IMG/VR virus record: IMGVR_UViG_3300042879_000585
Location: 1-33,560 of that record
Source of the DNA: a virus
Direction: 5' to 3' (one strand)
DNA: 33,560 nt
The translations under genes were made by a program, and so were the position numbers. This document shows positions 6,438 through 14,600 of the stretch, one piece after another. The notes below the pieces were generated by a model, which was not told the DNA's origin, made no database searches, and saw nothing but the letters and a program-made list of their open reading frames with translations. The stretch's first letter is position 1; each line of letters begins with the position of its first letter.

Positions 6438-6894
6438 GAAGGGTTCTTCCCAAAAGACCGTCAGCGCAAACATCCGCACTCTGGTTGAAGACTACACCAA
6501 GAGCGGACGCATTGGCACTTCGAAGCCAGCCAACAAGAAGGCAGCCGTCAAGCAGGCCGTCGCCATTGCGCTTCGCCAAGCTGGCAAACCTAAGCCCCAG
6601 AAGTATGCGACGGGCGGATCAGTTACCCGTACATCAACTTCAACGCGGACTGCAAGTCAAACGCGCAACCAGCAGGAAGAGGCGCCGCAGCGTAAGACTC
6701 CCGAGTATCTGCCGCTTCCCAACCAGTCTGGTCAGGTCGAAGATCAGTTCCCCAAGTTCGCGCAGACTCGCATGCAAATGCGTTTTACGCCTGAGCAATT
6801 CGATGTATCTAAAGGGCCAGCGGCAGCAAGACAACGCACTGCTATGCGCCGTGGCGGCCAAGTAACTCTTAACAAGAAATCTAGGAGAAAGTAA
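6427..6894 (+). CDS. basic protein with DUF6496-like N-terminus
   Basis: In these 155 residues the N-terminus (1-55) has the pattern KGSSQKTVSANIRTLV followed later by KQAVAIALRQAGK. I associate this with a short family, DUF6496, often described only as a small basic protein. The rest is low-complexity, rich in Thr, Gln and Arg, and probably disordered. It carries two x-G-G-x-V motifs (YATGGSV and MRRGGQV), which recur in the following genes and in the 921-residue virion protein on the other strand. The gene overlaps the endolysin and is followed directly by the next start, so it is in the lysis/late + strand block. Confidence 0.7.
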   Translation: MPLKKGSSQKTVSANIRTLVEDYTKSGRIGTSKPANKKAAVKQAVAIALRQAGKPKPQKYATGGSVTRTSTSTRTASQTRNQQEEAPQRKTPEYLPLPNQSGQVEDQFPKFAQTRMQMRFTPEQFDVSKGPAAARQRTAMRRGGQVTLNKKSRRK

Positions 6895-8133
6895 ATGGCT
6901 GATGATATTGGTCGTCCAGGCGAATACCCCGGCGACGTAGCCCGTAGGCGCCGCCGTCAAGGCATTCGTTACCGCGCCGCGCAGGCTGCCGCGAATCAAG
7001 GCTCCGGTCCCACAATGACGCCGTCCAACCAGTCGATGGTTCCCTACCAAGAGCGCCTGCCTACTGCGCCTGAAGGTGGTGGCCGTGGCGGTCCACCCGC
7101 TCCGTCCGGTGGTCGCGAAGTCGCCTCGCCCCGTGGCGAAAACCTGCCTGCTGTCCGCCGCGAAGGTATGCCCAGCATCCGTGTGCCACCCGGCGCTGCC
7201 GAAGCTATGCGCGGTGCGATGCAAAGCCCAATGGCCCGCGCGATGGGAACCGGACGGGGTGCTGCAATTGGCCGGGTTGCTGAAGGTGCGATGCGCCTAG
7301 GCGAAGCTGCCCGCCGCGCGTACCGTTCCATGCCTGCGCGCACACCCGACACGGGTCCTGACGAAGGTCCGGCTCGCCCTTCCATGCCGATTCCTAATAA
7401 TTTGCCGGACATGGAGCCACCTCCATACGAAGAAGCGCGGCGTCCCCGTCCCCGTCAGCAGCCTGCGCGTCGTCCGTCACAATCTGAAGCTGATGCCCTG
7501 AACCAGCGTGAGCTTGAGCGTATAGCTCTTGGTGCTGTTTTGAGTGACATGATGAAGGGCGGCTATGAACAGCCCGAGCGTGGGTTCTTCGAGCGCCTGG
7601 GTATTCGTCGCACCAACGAAACTGGCGAAGGCCGCCCCAGCACTGGCAACTTCCGCGAAGACATTCGCGAGCTTGGCCGCACCCTTGGCTTCAAGAAGGG
7701 TGGCCAAATCAAGTCCAAGACCATGATGAAGAAAGGCGGCAAGGTTATGAAGTACCGTGAAGGTGGTCCGATTCGTCAGGGCATGCAATCCCCGAAGGCC
7801 CAAGAGGGTCGTGCGGAAATGGCTGAAGATGTGATGCGTCGTGAACGTGCGCGTGAGCCGATCTCCGACAAGGCGCGCAAGGCTGCTCGCATGGAAGCTG
7901 GCATGGATAGCGGGCCGCTGACAGATGCCGAGAAGGAACGTATGCGTTCGTCTGGCTTCAAAAAGGGCGGCGCTATCAAGGCCCCGGCCAAGAAAATGAA
8001 GTCCGGCGGCAAGGTGCCTGCGCCCAAGAAGATGATGAAGGGTGGTAAGGTTGCGGCCAAGCCAGTCAAGAAGATGATGGGCGGCGGTCGTGCAATGTAT
8101 GCCAAAGGTGGCATGGCGAAAGGATGTAAGTGA
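6895..8133 (+). CDS. large basic Pro/Arg/Gly-rich protein with Lys-Gly-Gly repeats
   Basis: These 412 residues are mostly predicted disordered. Residues 1-200 are rich in Arg, Pro and Ala, and 203-260 may form a short helical domain (ELERIALGAVLSDMMKGG). Residues 266-292 and 355-412 carry eight repeats of the form x-x-G-G-x-V/I/A: KKGGQI, KKGGKV, REGGPI, KKGGAI, KSGGKV, MKGGKV, MGGGRA and AKGGMA. The C-terminus ends in Lys-Gly-Cys-Lys. The high positive charge would suit binding to DNA or to the peptidoglycan or membrane, but no enzyme motif is present. The ATG at 6895 directly follows the previous stop, with a good AGGAGA in front. Its stop overlaps the next gene. Confidence 0.8.
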   Translation: MADDIGRPGEYPGDVARRRRRQGIRYRAAQAAANQGSGPTMTPSNQSMVPYQERLPTAPEGGGRGGPPAPSGGREVASPRGENLPAVRREGMPSIRVPPGAAEAMRGAMQSPMARAMGTGRGAAIGRVAEGAMRLGEAARRAYRSMPARTPDTGPDEGPARPSMPIPNNLPDMEPPPYEEARRPRPRQQPARRPSQSEADALNQRELERIALGAVLSDMMKGGYEQPERGFFERLGIRRTNETGEGRPSTGNFREDIRELGRTLGFKKGGQIKSKTMMKKGGKVMKYREGGPIRQGMQSPKAQEGRAEMAEDVMRRERAREPISDKARKAARMEAGMDSGPLTDAEKERMRSSGFKKGGAIKAPAKKMKSGGKVPAPKKMMKGGKVAAKPVKKMMGGGRAMYAKGGMAKGCK

Positions 8134-8291
8134 TGGCTATGATGCGTTCTAATATGTCGAAGCAGGTTACGCAAGGCCCGATGAAAAAGAAGGCCGTGAA
8201 GATGCAGAAGGGTGGGTTCGTGCCGTGCAAGGGCTGCCCGAATCCGGCTGCATGCAAGAAGGCGGGCGGCTGCCTGATGAAGCGTGGCTAA
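8133..8291 (+). CDS. 52-residue Cys/Lys-rich peptide
   Basis: This is a very short gene starting at an ATG (8133) that overlaps the previous stop as TGATG. The N-terminus is Met- and Lys-rich, then comes MQKGGFV (the same x-G-G-x-V motif as in the neighbours), then CKGCPNPAACKKAGGC with four cysteines (C-x2-C-x5-C-x5-C). Four cysteines in 16 residues suggest a small zinc knuckle or disulphide-linked peptide. No family is recognised. Coding is supported by the tight overlaps at both ends (the next gene begins at 8284) and by a composition matching the adjacent proteins. Confidence 0.7.
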   Translation: MAMMRSNMSKQVTQGPMKKKAVKMQKGGFVPCKGCPNPAACKKAGGCLMKRG

Positions 8292-8466
8292 GACCCCGTC
8301 CCGCGTCAACGAAGCAGGCGTCTACACTAAGCCGGGCATGAGGAAGTCCCTCTTTGAAAACATCAAAGCAGGTGGTAAGGGCGGCAAGCCCGGCCAGTGG
8401 TCAGCCAGGAAGGCGCAGATGTTGGCGCAGCAATACAAGGCGAAGGGCGGCGGCTACAAATCATGA
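8284..8466 (+). CDS. small conserved basic protein
   Basis: These 60 residues start at a GTG inside the previous gene: AKTPSRVNEAGVYTKPGMRK, then GGKGGKPGQWSARKAQ and QQYKAKGGGYKS. I recognise the GNPGQWSARKAQ-like core as a small protein family that is frequent in environmental phages and some bacteria. I am not sure of its Pfam name and the function is unknown. The protein is strongly basic with aromatic residues spaced along it, which suits nucleic-acid binding. It ends in an ATGA overlap with the next gene. Confidence 0.7.
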   Translation: MAKTPSRVNEAGVYTKPGMRKSLFENIKAGGKGGKPGQWSARKAQMLAQQYKAKGGGYKS

Positions 8467-8708
8467 AGGCCCCGCAGAAATCGCTTGTTGATTGGACCAA
8501 GCAGAAGTGGCGAACCAAGTCTGGTAAGCCATCAACTCAGGGACCGGAGGCTACAGGTGAACGCTATCTACCAGAAGCTGCAATCAAAGCTATGCCAGCT
8601 AGTACATATGCTGCGTCGTCTGCTGCCAAAAGGAAGGCGACAAAAGCAGGTAAGCAATTCTCAAAGCAACCCGCCTCTGCCGCCAAGTTAGCCAAGCGAT
8701 TCCGTTAG
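8463..8708 (+). CDS. small conserved basic protein
   Basis: I choose the ATG at 8463, overlapping the previous stop as ATGA, which gives 81 residues. An upstream in-frame ATG at 8397 lies in the preceding gene. The sequence SLVDWTKQKWRTKSGKPS, then GERYLPEAAIKAMPASTYA and KAGKQFSKQP, is a conserved pattern in small phage and bacterial proteins. It may be related to the DUF5872 group, though I am not certain of the name. It is highly basic and no function is known. Its TAG (8706-8708) overlaps the stop codon of the convergent glycan-enzyme gene on the other strand. Confidence 0.72.
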   Translation: MKAPQKSLVDWTKQKWRTKSGKPSTQGPEATGERYLPEAAIKAMPASTYAASSAAKRKATKAGKQFSKQPASAAKLAKRFR

Positions 8709-10849
8709 AACGGATACTCCGTCGGTGCAGTGTAGTTGTTGACGGTCTGCTGCCAGATTGCCGCGCCCGCGCCGTCGCCGTGGAACGTGACGTTGATGCG
8801 GTTCTCTACTAGCCACTTGTTCCACTGACCTAGGTCCTGCATAGCAGCGACCAGTTCGCCCGTAGTCAGGTAGGATTTCTGGTCGGCGCCTAGCGTCACC
8901 TTCATGAAGGATTGCTTGACGTCGTCCTGCTTGGTTTCTTCTGGGTAGAAGAAGTCATAGCCGTAGAAGTCGAAGCGCCGGAAGCCCATCACGAAAGCCA
9001 GCATTGGGATACGGGTGGCGGAGCAGGTGCCGCCCATAACTACCGTGCCAGTGTCGAAGGCCGGGGGCCGGGCCTGTAGCGTGGCGTTAGTGTGTGCATG
9101 CCAGCCGTACAGTTGGGCGCCCTTCCCTTCCAGATAGGTGCGTACTGACGGGTGGGTCATCGTTGCAAACAGGAACTTATCTTCCGACCCGGCGTCAGCG
9201 AACAAGTCGGTTCTGATAATGCCGTGCGTGGACTTGCCGTCGATTGGCCGTGGGTCCAGAATCACGGTCCAGTCGGGGGTGATGCCCGCCTTCTTTAGGG
9301 TAGGGAAGGCATGCTTGACGGTGAAGACAGTGGCACCCTCGGCTTGCCTGCGTTTGATTTCGTCAAGGTATTGGGGAATGGTAGGCCCGGCGCTGACGAA
9401 GATCGCGGTCTTGGTGTGGGCCTGATAGTTACCAATCCACTTCTGGAGGGCCTTCCCGTTTTCAGCAATGTGTTGAAGCTGCTCGCCTTTATCGACGGAA
9501 TCGACAGGCTTGACTTGGATGCGGGTGCGGAGGTCGGGCATTGGGAAACCGGGCCGCACCACAAGCCCAAAGGAAATGGTTTGCTTCAGGCCCGCGTAAC
9601 CGTCGCCGCTAGTGATCATGCGCTTCTGACCTTCGGCTTCCGTCCATGTGCGGATGGGGCCTTCGGGTGCGCCTTCTTCGGGCTGGGCAATCACGTCGTC
9701 GAACACTACGTAGGGGACGTGCATCAGGTGGTGGTAGTCTGACTTGGTGGTTTCGTAGGAGTGGCCGCCGTCAATGTAGGCGAAGGTGGCTTCCTTTACT
9801 ACTTGCCCAGACTTGGGCAGGGTTTCGAGAGTGTTACCTTTTATCAGAGTGTAGTCAAAAGTCAAGCCCTTGCGGGACATGAGGCGGCTGTAGTTGTTAA
9901 GGCGATTGCCCACCAGCCAGGAGTTGGCGTGTGGTTTGGTGTGGCCTTCGTGGTTGCGGTCGTTACCTTCTTCGAAGGTGTCGAAGCCTACATAGGATAC
10001 TTGGGTGGCGCCCGCAGCGAAGGCACACTCGGCCATATGGATGGCGCGGCTACCATTCCACGTACCGACTTCAACGATGTTGGCTTTACCCGTCGCCTTG
10101 ATGGAAGCGGTCAGCAGTTCGCACAGCGTTTCGTAGCGGGCCGGAGCGCCCAGTGCCGGATTGGCGATGGTCTGCTTGTCCGGGCCCTTGTAATGGATCA
10201 TATAGGCGCCCAGGGTCGATTGATGGAACGCATCCAAACCCAAGGCGCCCGGCGACAGGTCCTTCACCAGAAGGCCGTGGGCGCGGTGCAGCAGGACTAG
10301 GCGGTCAAGGACGGCGTTGTCGTGGGCCTTCTTGTAGTGGAAGGCTTCGAAGGAATCGTACAGGCCCCAGTAGTCGGCCAGCAGCGATGCGCCCTTGACA
10401 GTCGCCAAATTAAATGCGAACCATGAGCCTTCGCTTTCCGCAACAGACTTACGGTAGAGGTAGGTGAGATGGACCTTATCGTCAAAAAGTTGCTCCAACA
10501 ATTGGGAGTCGACGTGCCGCATAGCTTCCGTGTCAGCGTCGATGAAGCCAATCCAGTCAAGTTCCGGCGTTACCGAGGAAGCCAACGCTACAGCCTTGAA
10601 GCAGTACTGGAGGGACGGGCCGTCTTTGGCTTCGCTACCCAGTCGCGCTTTGAGCTTATGGAAGGAAGCCGTGTCTTCCAATGCACGGAAGGTGACGCCC
10701 TCGAATGACGGGACGTTGTCGCCCAGGTCATGGTGCCAAATCTCCAGGGGGATGTCGGCAGGCCAAAACTTCTTGTAGGATTCGGCGAAGCGGCGCCCGT
10801 AGGTTTCCCAACCTTTGGGGCCAATGGTCGTGACGATTTTAGCGCGCAT
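8705..10849 (-). CDS. three-domain glycosyltransferase / SAM methyltransferase / MptE-like (DUF115) fusion
   Basis: The 714 residues fall into three parts. Residues 1-230 look like a GT-A glycosyltransferase domain, with WIGFIDADTEA (DxD at 104-106). Residues 235-410 resemble a class I methyltransferase of the small macrocin/Methyltransf_24 kind: NIVEVGTWNGSRA (257-269) for SAM, AYIDGGHSYE (357-366) and VVFDDV (381-386). Residues 475-714 resemble the DUF115/MptE-like Rossmann domain: TAIFVSAGPTIPQYL (481-495), then PDWTVILDPRP (525-535) and a late FYGYDFFY. DUF115 domains occur in flagellin-glycosylation (Maf) proteins and in archaeal MptE. The gene is last in the - strand operon, overlaps the neighbouring glycosyltransferase by 11 bases, and probably works with it to build or change a glycan on the virion or host surface. 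Domain limits are approximate. Confidence 0.78.
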   Translation of the reverse strand: MRAKIVTTIGPKGWETYGRRFAESYKKFWPADIPLEIWHHDLGDNVPSFEGVTFRALEDTASFHKLKARLGSEAKDGPSLQYCFKAVALASSVTPELDWIGFIDADTEAMRHVDSQLLEQLFDDKVHLTYLYRKSVAESEGSWFAFNLATVKGASLLADYWGLYDSFEAFHYKKAHDNAVLDRLVLLHRAHGLLVKDLSPGALGLDAFHQSTLGAYMIHYKGPDKQTIANPALGAPARYETLCELLTASIKATGKANIVEVGTWNGSRAIHMAECAFAAGATQVSYVGFDTFEEGNDRNHEGHTKPHANSWLVGNRLNNYSRLMSRKGLTFDYTLIKGNTLETLPKSGQVVKEATFAYIDGGHSYETTKSDYHHLMHVPYVVFDDVIAQPEEGAPEGPIRTWTEAEGQKRMITSGDGYAGLKQTISFGLVVRPGFPMPDLRTRIQVKPVDSVDKGEQLQHIAENGKALQKWIGNYQAHTKTAIFVSAGPTIPQYLDEIKRRQAEGATVFTVKHAFPTLKKAGITPDWTVILDPRPIDGKSTHGIIRTDLFADAGSEDKFLFATMTHPSVRTYLEGKGAQLYGWHAHTNATLQARPPAFDTGTVVMGGTCSATRIPMLAFVMGFRRFDFYGYDFFYPEETKQDDVKQSFMKVTLGADQKSYLTTGELVAAMQDLGQWNKWLVENRINVTFHGDGAGAAIWQQTVNNYTAPTEYPF

Positions 10850-11606
10850 TGTAAGCGTCCGTGAGTTCGTTGGTCCAGAAATTATCGAAGGGCGTAGGCT
10901 CCCGGTTGGTCATGCCCGGCACAGGCGGCCCGAACGTGAAGTGGACGGCGTCCACCGGAACGGGTTTGTTCTGATCTTCGGCGGCCTGAGCAGCTTCCGT
11001 CGTCGGGCTGTAGTTGGGAATCCAATGCCAGCGTTCAGACAGGTAGCCGATGTCACTGTCGTTCAGCCAAGCAAAAGTATGGAGGTGGTTGCCACTGGCT
11101 TCGTTCACCATCTCGACGGTGGGCAACTTGTTGGACTTTAGGTTCCAAAGCATAAGGGCCGACCACATCTTCCGCTTGTAGCGGGACTGGACTTGGCCAT
11201 CCATCTTGACGGTCTTGTCTGGTTCGAAACGATGTGGTACCACCATCACCGTCTTGCTGCTATCAGCTTCTTGGAGAATCTTATGGATGTCGTTAAGCCA
11301 CAGCCAGTCGCAATCCGTGAACAGCGCCCAGTCAGTGACGCCGTCAAGCTTGGCGACGATGGGCGTGAGGAAGCGGGTGTGGGAGAACTGTACACTGAAT
11401 GGCTTGCCGTCTCGCTCGTCGGTGTAAGTGCCGTCTTCGTTGATACGCCATGGACGGTCGAAGAGTTGACGGCGGCGCAAGTCGATGTGTTCTAAGCGTT
11501 TCACTTCGACAGGCTTGCTGGCGTAGGCACGGACAGACGCCTCGGTAACTCGCAGTGCATCCGGTTCGCGGTGGTCTACGCCAATGTAGTAGGCAAACTT
11601 TGACAT
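10839..11606 (-). CDS. GT-A fold glycosyltransferase-like protein
   Basis: In these 255 residues, the N-terminus AYYIGVDHREPDALRVTEAS is the first beta strand and nucleotide-binding loop of a GT-A (GT8-like) fold. FSHTRFLTPIVAKL and then WALFTDCDWLWLND supply the DxD-type metal site (Asp-Cys-Asp). A late HFTFGPPVP could bind the second phosphate. It would transfer a sugar from a nucleotide donor; donor and acceptor are not readable. The start at 11606 is predicted to be leaderless from the promoter just upstream. Shine-Dalgarno-like AGGAAG is too far away, at about 16 bases. It overlaps the three-domain enzyme, so the two probably act together. Confidence 0.78.
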   Translation of the reverse strand: MSKFAYYIGVDHREPDALRVTEASVRAYASKPVEVKRLEHIDLRRRQLFDRPWRINEDGTYTDERDGKPFSVQFSHTRFLTPIVAKLDGVTDWALFTDCDWLWLNDIHKILQEADSSKTVMVVPHRFEPDKTVKMDGQVQSRYKRKMWSALMLWNLKSNKLPTVEMVNEASGNHLHTFAWLNDSDIGYLSERWHWIPNYSPTTEAAQAAEDQNKPVPVDAVHFTFGPPVPGMTNREPTPFDNFWTNELTDAYNAR

Positions 11607-11612
11607 GCCGCT

Positions 11613-11641
11613 AGGATAATAGTCTTCCTGCGTTTTGTCAA
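11613..11641 (-). promoter_or_regulatory. sigma70-like promoter for the glycan genes, predicted leaderless
   Basis: On the - strand a perfect TTGACA (11636-11641) is followed, after exactly 17 bases, by TATCCT (11613-11618, 4/6). Six bases then separate it from the ATG at 11606, so the expected start site is the A of ATG. This is the same geometry as the promoter at 4648-4676. It lies in one of the few intergenic gaps in the arm. Confidence 0.6.
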
Positions 11642-11654
11642 CAAGTTAGTTAGG

Positions 11655-14600
11655 TCACTGACGCTCGCGCCAGCGGGCTTCTTCGGCAATCCGTGCAGCT
11701 TCTTCACGGGCAGGAACGCGGGTCTGGCGGGTAAGCACGGCGGGGTTGCCCCGGCCAGCGTAGTCTTTCTGCGCCCGGTCAAGGATAGCTTGCGGGTTTA
11801 GGTTTACGCGCTGGGCAACAGGTTTGCTTTCTTGCTGTTGGGCGATTTCAGCGAACCGCTTTTGGTATTCTCTGTAGAAGCGTTCGACGTCTTGTTCGCG
11901 CCCGGCTGCCTGCGCTTCCAAAGCCCGCAGCAGAAGGCGGGAAAGCTCTAGGTTGGCGCGTTCGGTGGGGTCGCGGTTTATACGGCGCAACTCGTCTACG
12001 CGGGTAGCCCCGCGCCGGATGTCAGCAAACTCAGGCGGCACAAAACCAATTGCCTGTTGAATTGCCGGAGGTAAGAAGCCTGTCTGTGATGCTTTGTCTA
12101 CGTCTGCGGGGGAAATCATGCGCTCGCCGCCGCGCGTCCACTGTTCTTTGTTGACTGCAATCTCCGCGCCCTTGGCAATGTTTGCCAAAGCGTTAGGCAT
12201 GAACGACACTAGCGCGCCCCAAGGGTCGCCTTTCTTCCAGGCTTGGAATGTATCTACGGCTTTGCTTGCAAGCCCGCCTACGGGACCGAAGAACGAAAGA
12301 ACATCCCAATCAGAAACGGAGCCTTGGGGTAGCGGGTCGATCTTAAGGCGTGAGTTCAAGCTCAAGGTACCGGAAGCGTGGGGCAAGCCGTAGCTGAACA
12401 TGGACGCCAGGAAGCCGTTGCCGAGGGCGCGTTCCAGTTCCTGTTCGAAGTCGGTGGCGTTTTCAAATGCCAGCTTCAGAATGAATTCGGCAAGTTCGCG
12501 GATGCGTTCTGCCAGTGGCAGCGACCATACACCAGCCAGGGCGACTTGGGTTGAAAGCATGGCAGCAAATTGAATGGCGCCCGCCTTGGCCATGACTGGA
12601 TCGCTTTGGCGCAGGCCGCGAATTGTCTGGGCCGCGCTTCGAGTGTATAGTTCCAATATCTTAAAGACGGGGCCTTGGAACTGAGTGGCGGCTTCAGCAA
12701 TAGGGTGGAAGCGTTGGATCAGGGCACGGTCTTCTTTGGTGCTGCGGAAGTTCGTGTCGCTTGTGACGCCTTCAGCGTAGTCGTAGGGTGTAGCGTAATT
12801 ACGGTTGTCGAGTTTGCTGGCGCGGGCCATCACTTCGGGGCGCGCTTTTGCAAGACGGTAAGCTGCTAAGAACGCAGTCACGCGGTTGGTTTCGTCAACT
12901 GCCGAAAGCATCTTGCCCGACAAATCAAGTATCTTGTTGGCGTTCTTGGCGAAGGTCGTAGCGGACTTGTCAGCAATACCAGCCTTACGCATTTCATCAG
13001 CGGAGAAGGTGCTGCGAAGTTCGACGGCTTGCACTGGATTGATGCGACCGTCTTTCACGGCCCGCCTCAAAGCATTGACTTCGTCGGCAGTCAATACACC
13101 CCGCTCAATTAACTTCTTGGTGTAGTCAAGTTCCTTGCCCAAGGATTTCATTACGTCGAGTGTGCCGTATACATCTTTGGCAGCAGACGCCGAGTAGCGC
13201 AGGGCGCTGGCCCCGGCTCCGTCGCGAAGCAAGCGCGGTACCATCACGGTCGGGTTCTGCGTAAACTGAATGACGGCGGTACTGAAGTTGAAGCCTAGGA
13301 ACCAGAGGAAGGCAAGCGCGCGGCCCGTACCGAAAGCTTCCGTCGGGGTGGATGCGTAATTGAAAGTGTCGTTCCAGTATTGTTTTTCTTCGTTGCTATA
13401 CCCATCTAGTGAATTGTTGAAGTCATCGCGGACGGCTTCACGGGCCTGCAACTTACTGGCTGCAATGATGTAGTTGGGCACTGTATCGCGGATGTAGTCA
13501 GTCGCGTTCTCAGGGGTGACGGCGCGCAGCAAGTCGTTGTTGGGGCGGAACATCCGTTCCATCTGCGCCTTCTTAATTTCTTTGGTCATACGGTCAATGA
13601 CTTGCTTGGCTTCGGCGCCACTGACCTTGCTCAGTTCTTGTAGCCACTGGGCAATAAAGTCACCGTCACGACGAAGGTTGTTGGCGTTTTCGTCCCTTGT
13701 GGCTTCCATGCCCCGCTCCATGACGTAGAAGCGTTTGCTGTCGGGGAACTCTTCACGCAGGCGTTTGACAGCGATGTCTTCGAAGTTGCGCTGTAATCCA
13801 ACAGCTTGCCTGACCCTACGGATATTGCGCGCAGGATCGTAGAAATAGATGCGGACTAGGCGCTTTTTGTTGCCGGGCAGTTTCTCGTAAGCGGCAACGA
13901 AGTGGCTGCCCTGGGCGATTTGCGGGAAGAAGAACGCATCCCGCCGCCTTTCATAACGCTTTACTTCTTGGTGGCCAATGGGTGAGGCTGCCCTAACTTC
14001 TTCATCAGGCATCTCTCCGATAAGGCGGTCGCCCTTCTTGCGCTGGAAAGCTTCGAGGCGCGCACGATCTTCATCAGTCTTTGCCAACGCTGGGTTGAAA
14101 TAGCTTGCTGTAGACGAATCAACATAAAAGTTAAACAAGCTTTGAAAGCTACGGAGGATGCCGTCCATCGCCGCGTTTTCTTCGGGCGAGAAGGCAGCAC
14201 GATCCCACATCTGCTGCCTGCTGCGGGCGTCTTGCAATGCCAAAGCAATGCGGGCCTGCGACTCGGCAGACAAACGTAACGCAGGTTCGTATGCCTCCGT
14301 AGACTGTGTCAAGGCTTGGTGGTTGCGAACATAGAAGCGGTCCAGTTGGTCCGCCGATTCTTTGTATATAGGATTCTTGCTGTAAGTTGCAATAGGGGAA
14401 GCAAACCACTTACCCATGAATCCGCCCCGGAAACCGTCGACAATCTGCTTATCAAGAGAAGCTTGAAGGTTCTTGATTGGTGCATTATCTGGCGGGGAAA
14501 ACAGCGCCTCTTCTACCGTATCGGTAGTCTTACCTGCGCCCGATTGCGGATCAGCAGCAGCGGCAGCAGCAGCAGGCGTATCACCAGCAGGCGCGGACGC

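Noticed and set aside
7396-7420. PPPY in the 412-residue protein, like a eukaryotic late-domain motif
   Set aside because: The host is bacterial and the region is Pro-rich, so the tetrapeptide is expected by composition.
9311-10300. Long + strand ORFs (143 and 179 residues) opposite the three-domain glycan enzyme
   Set aside because: They lie entirely within a gene with clear motifs on the other strand. They have no recognisable motif and appear only because the genome is GC-rich.
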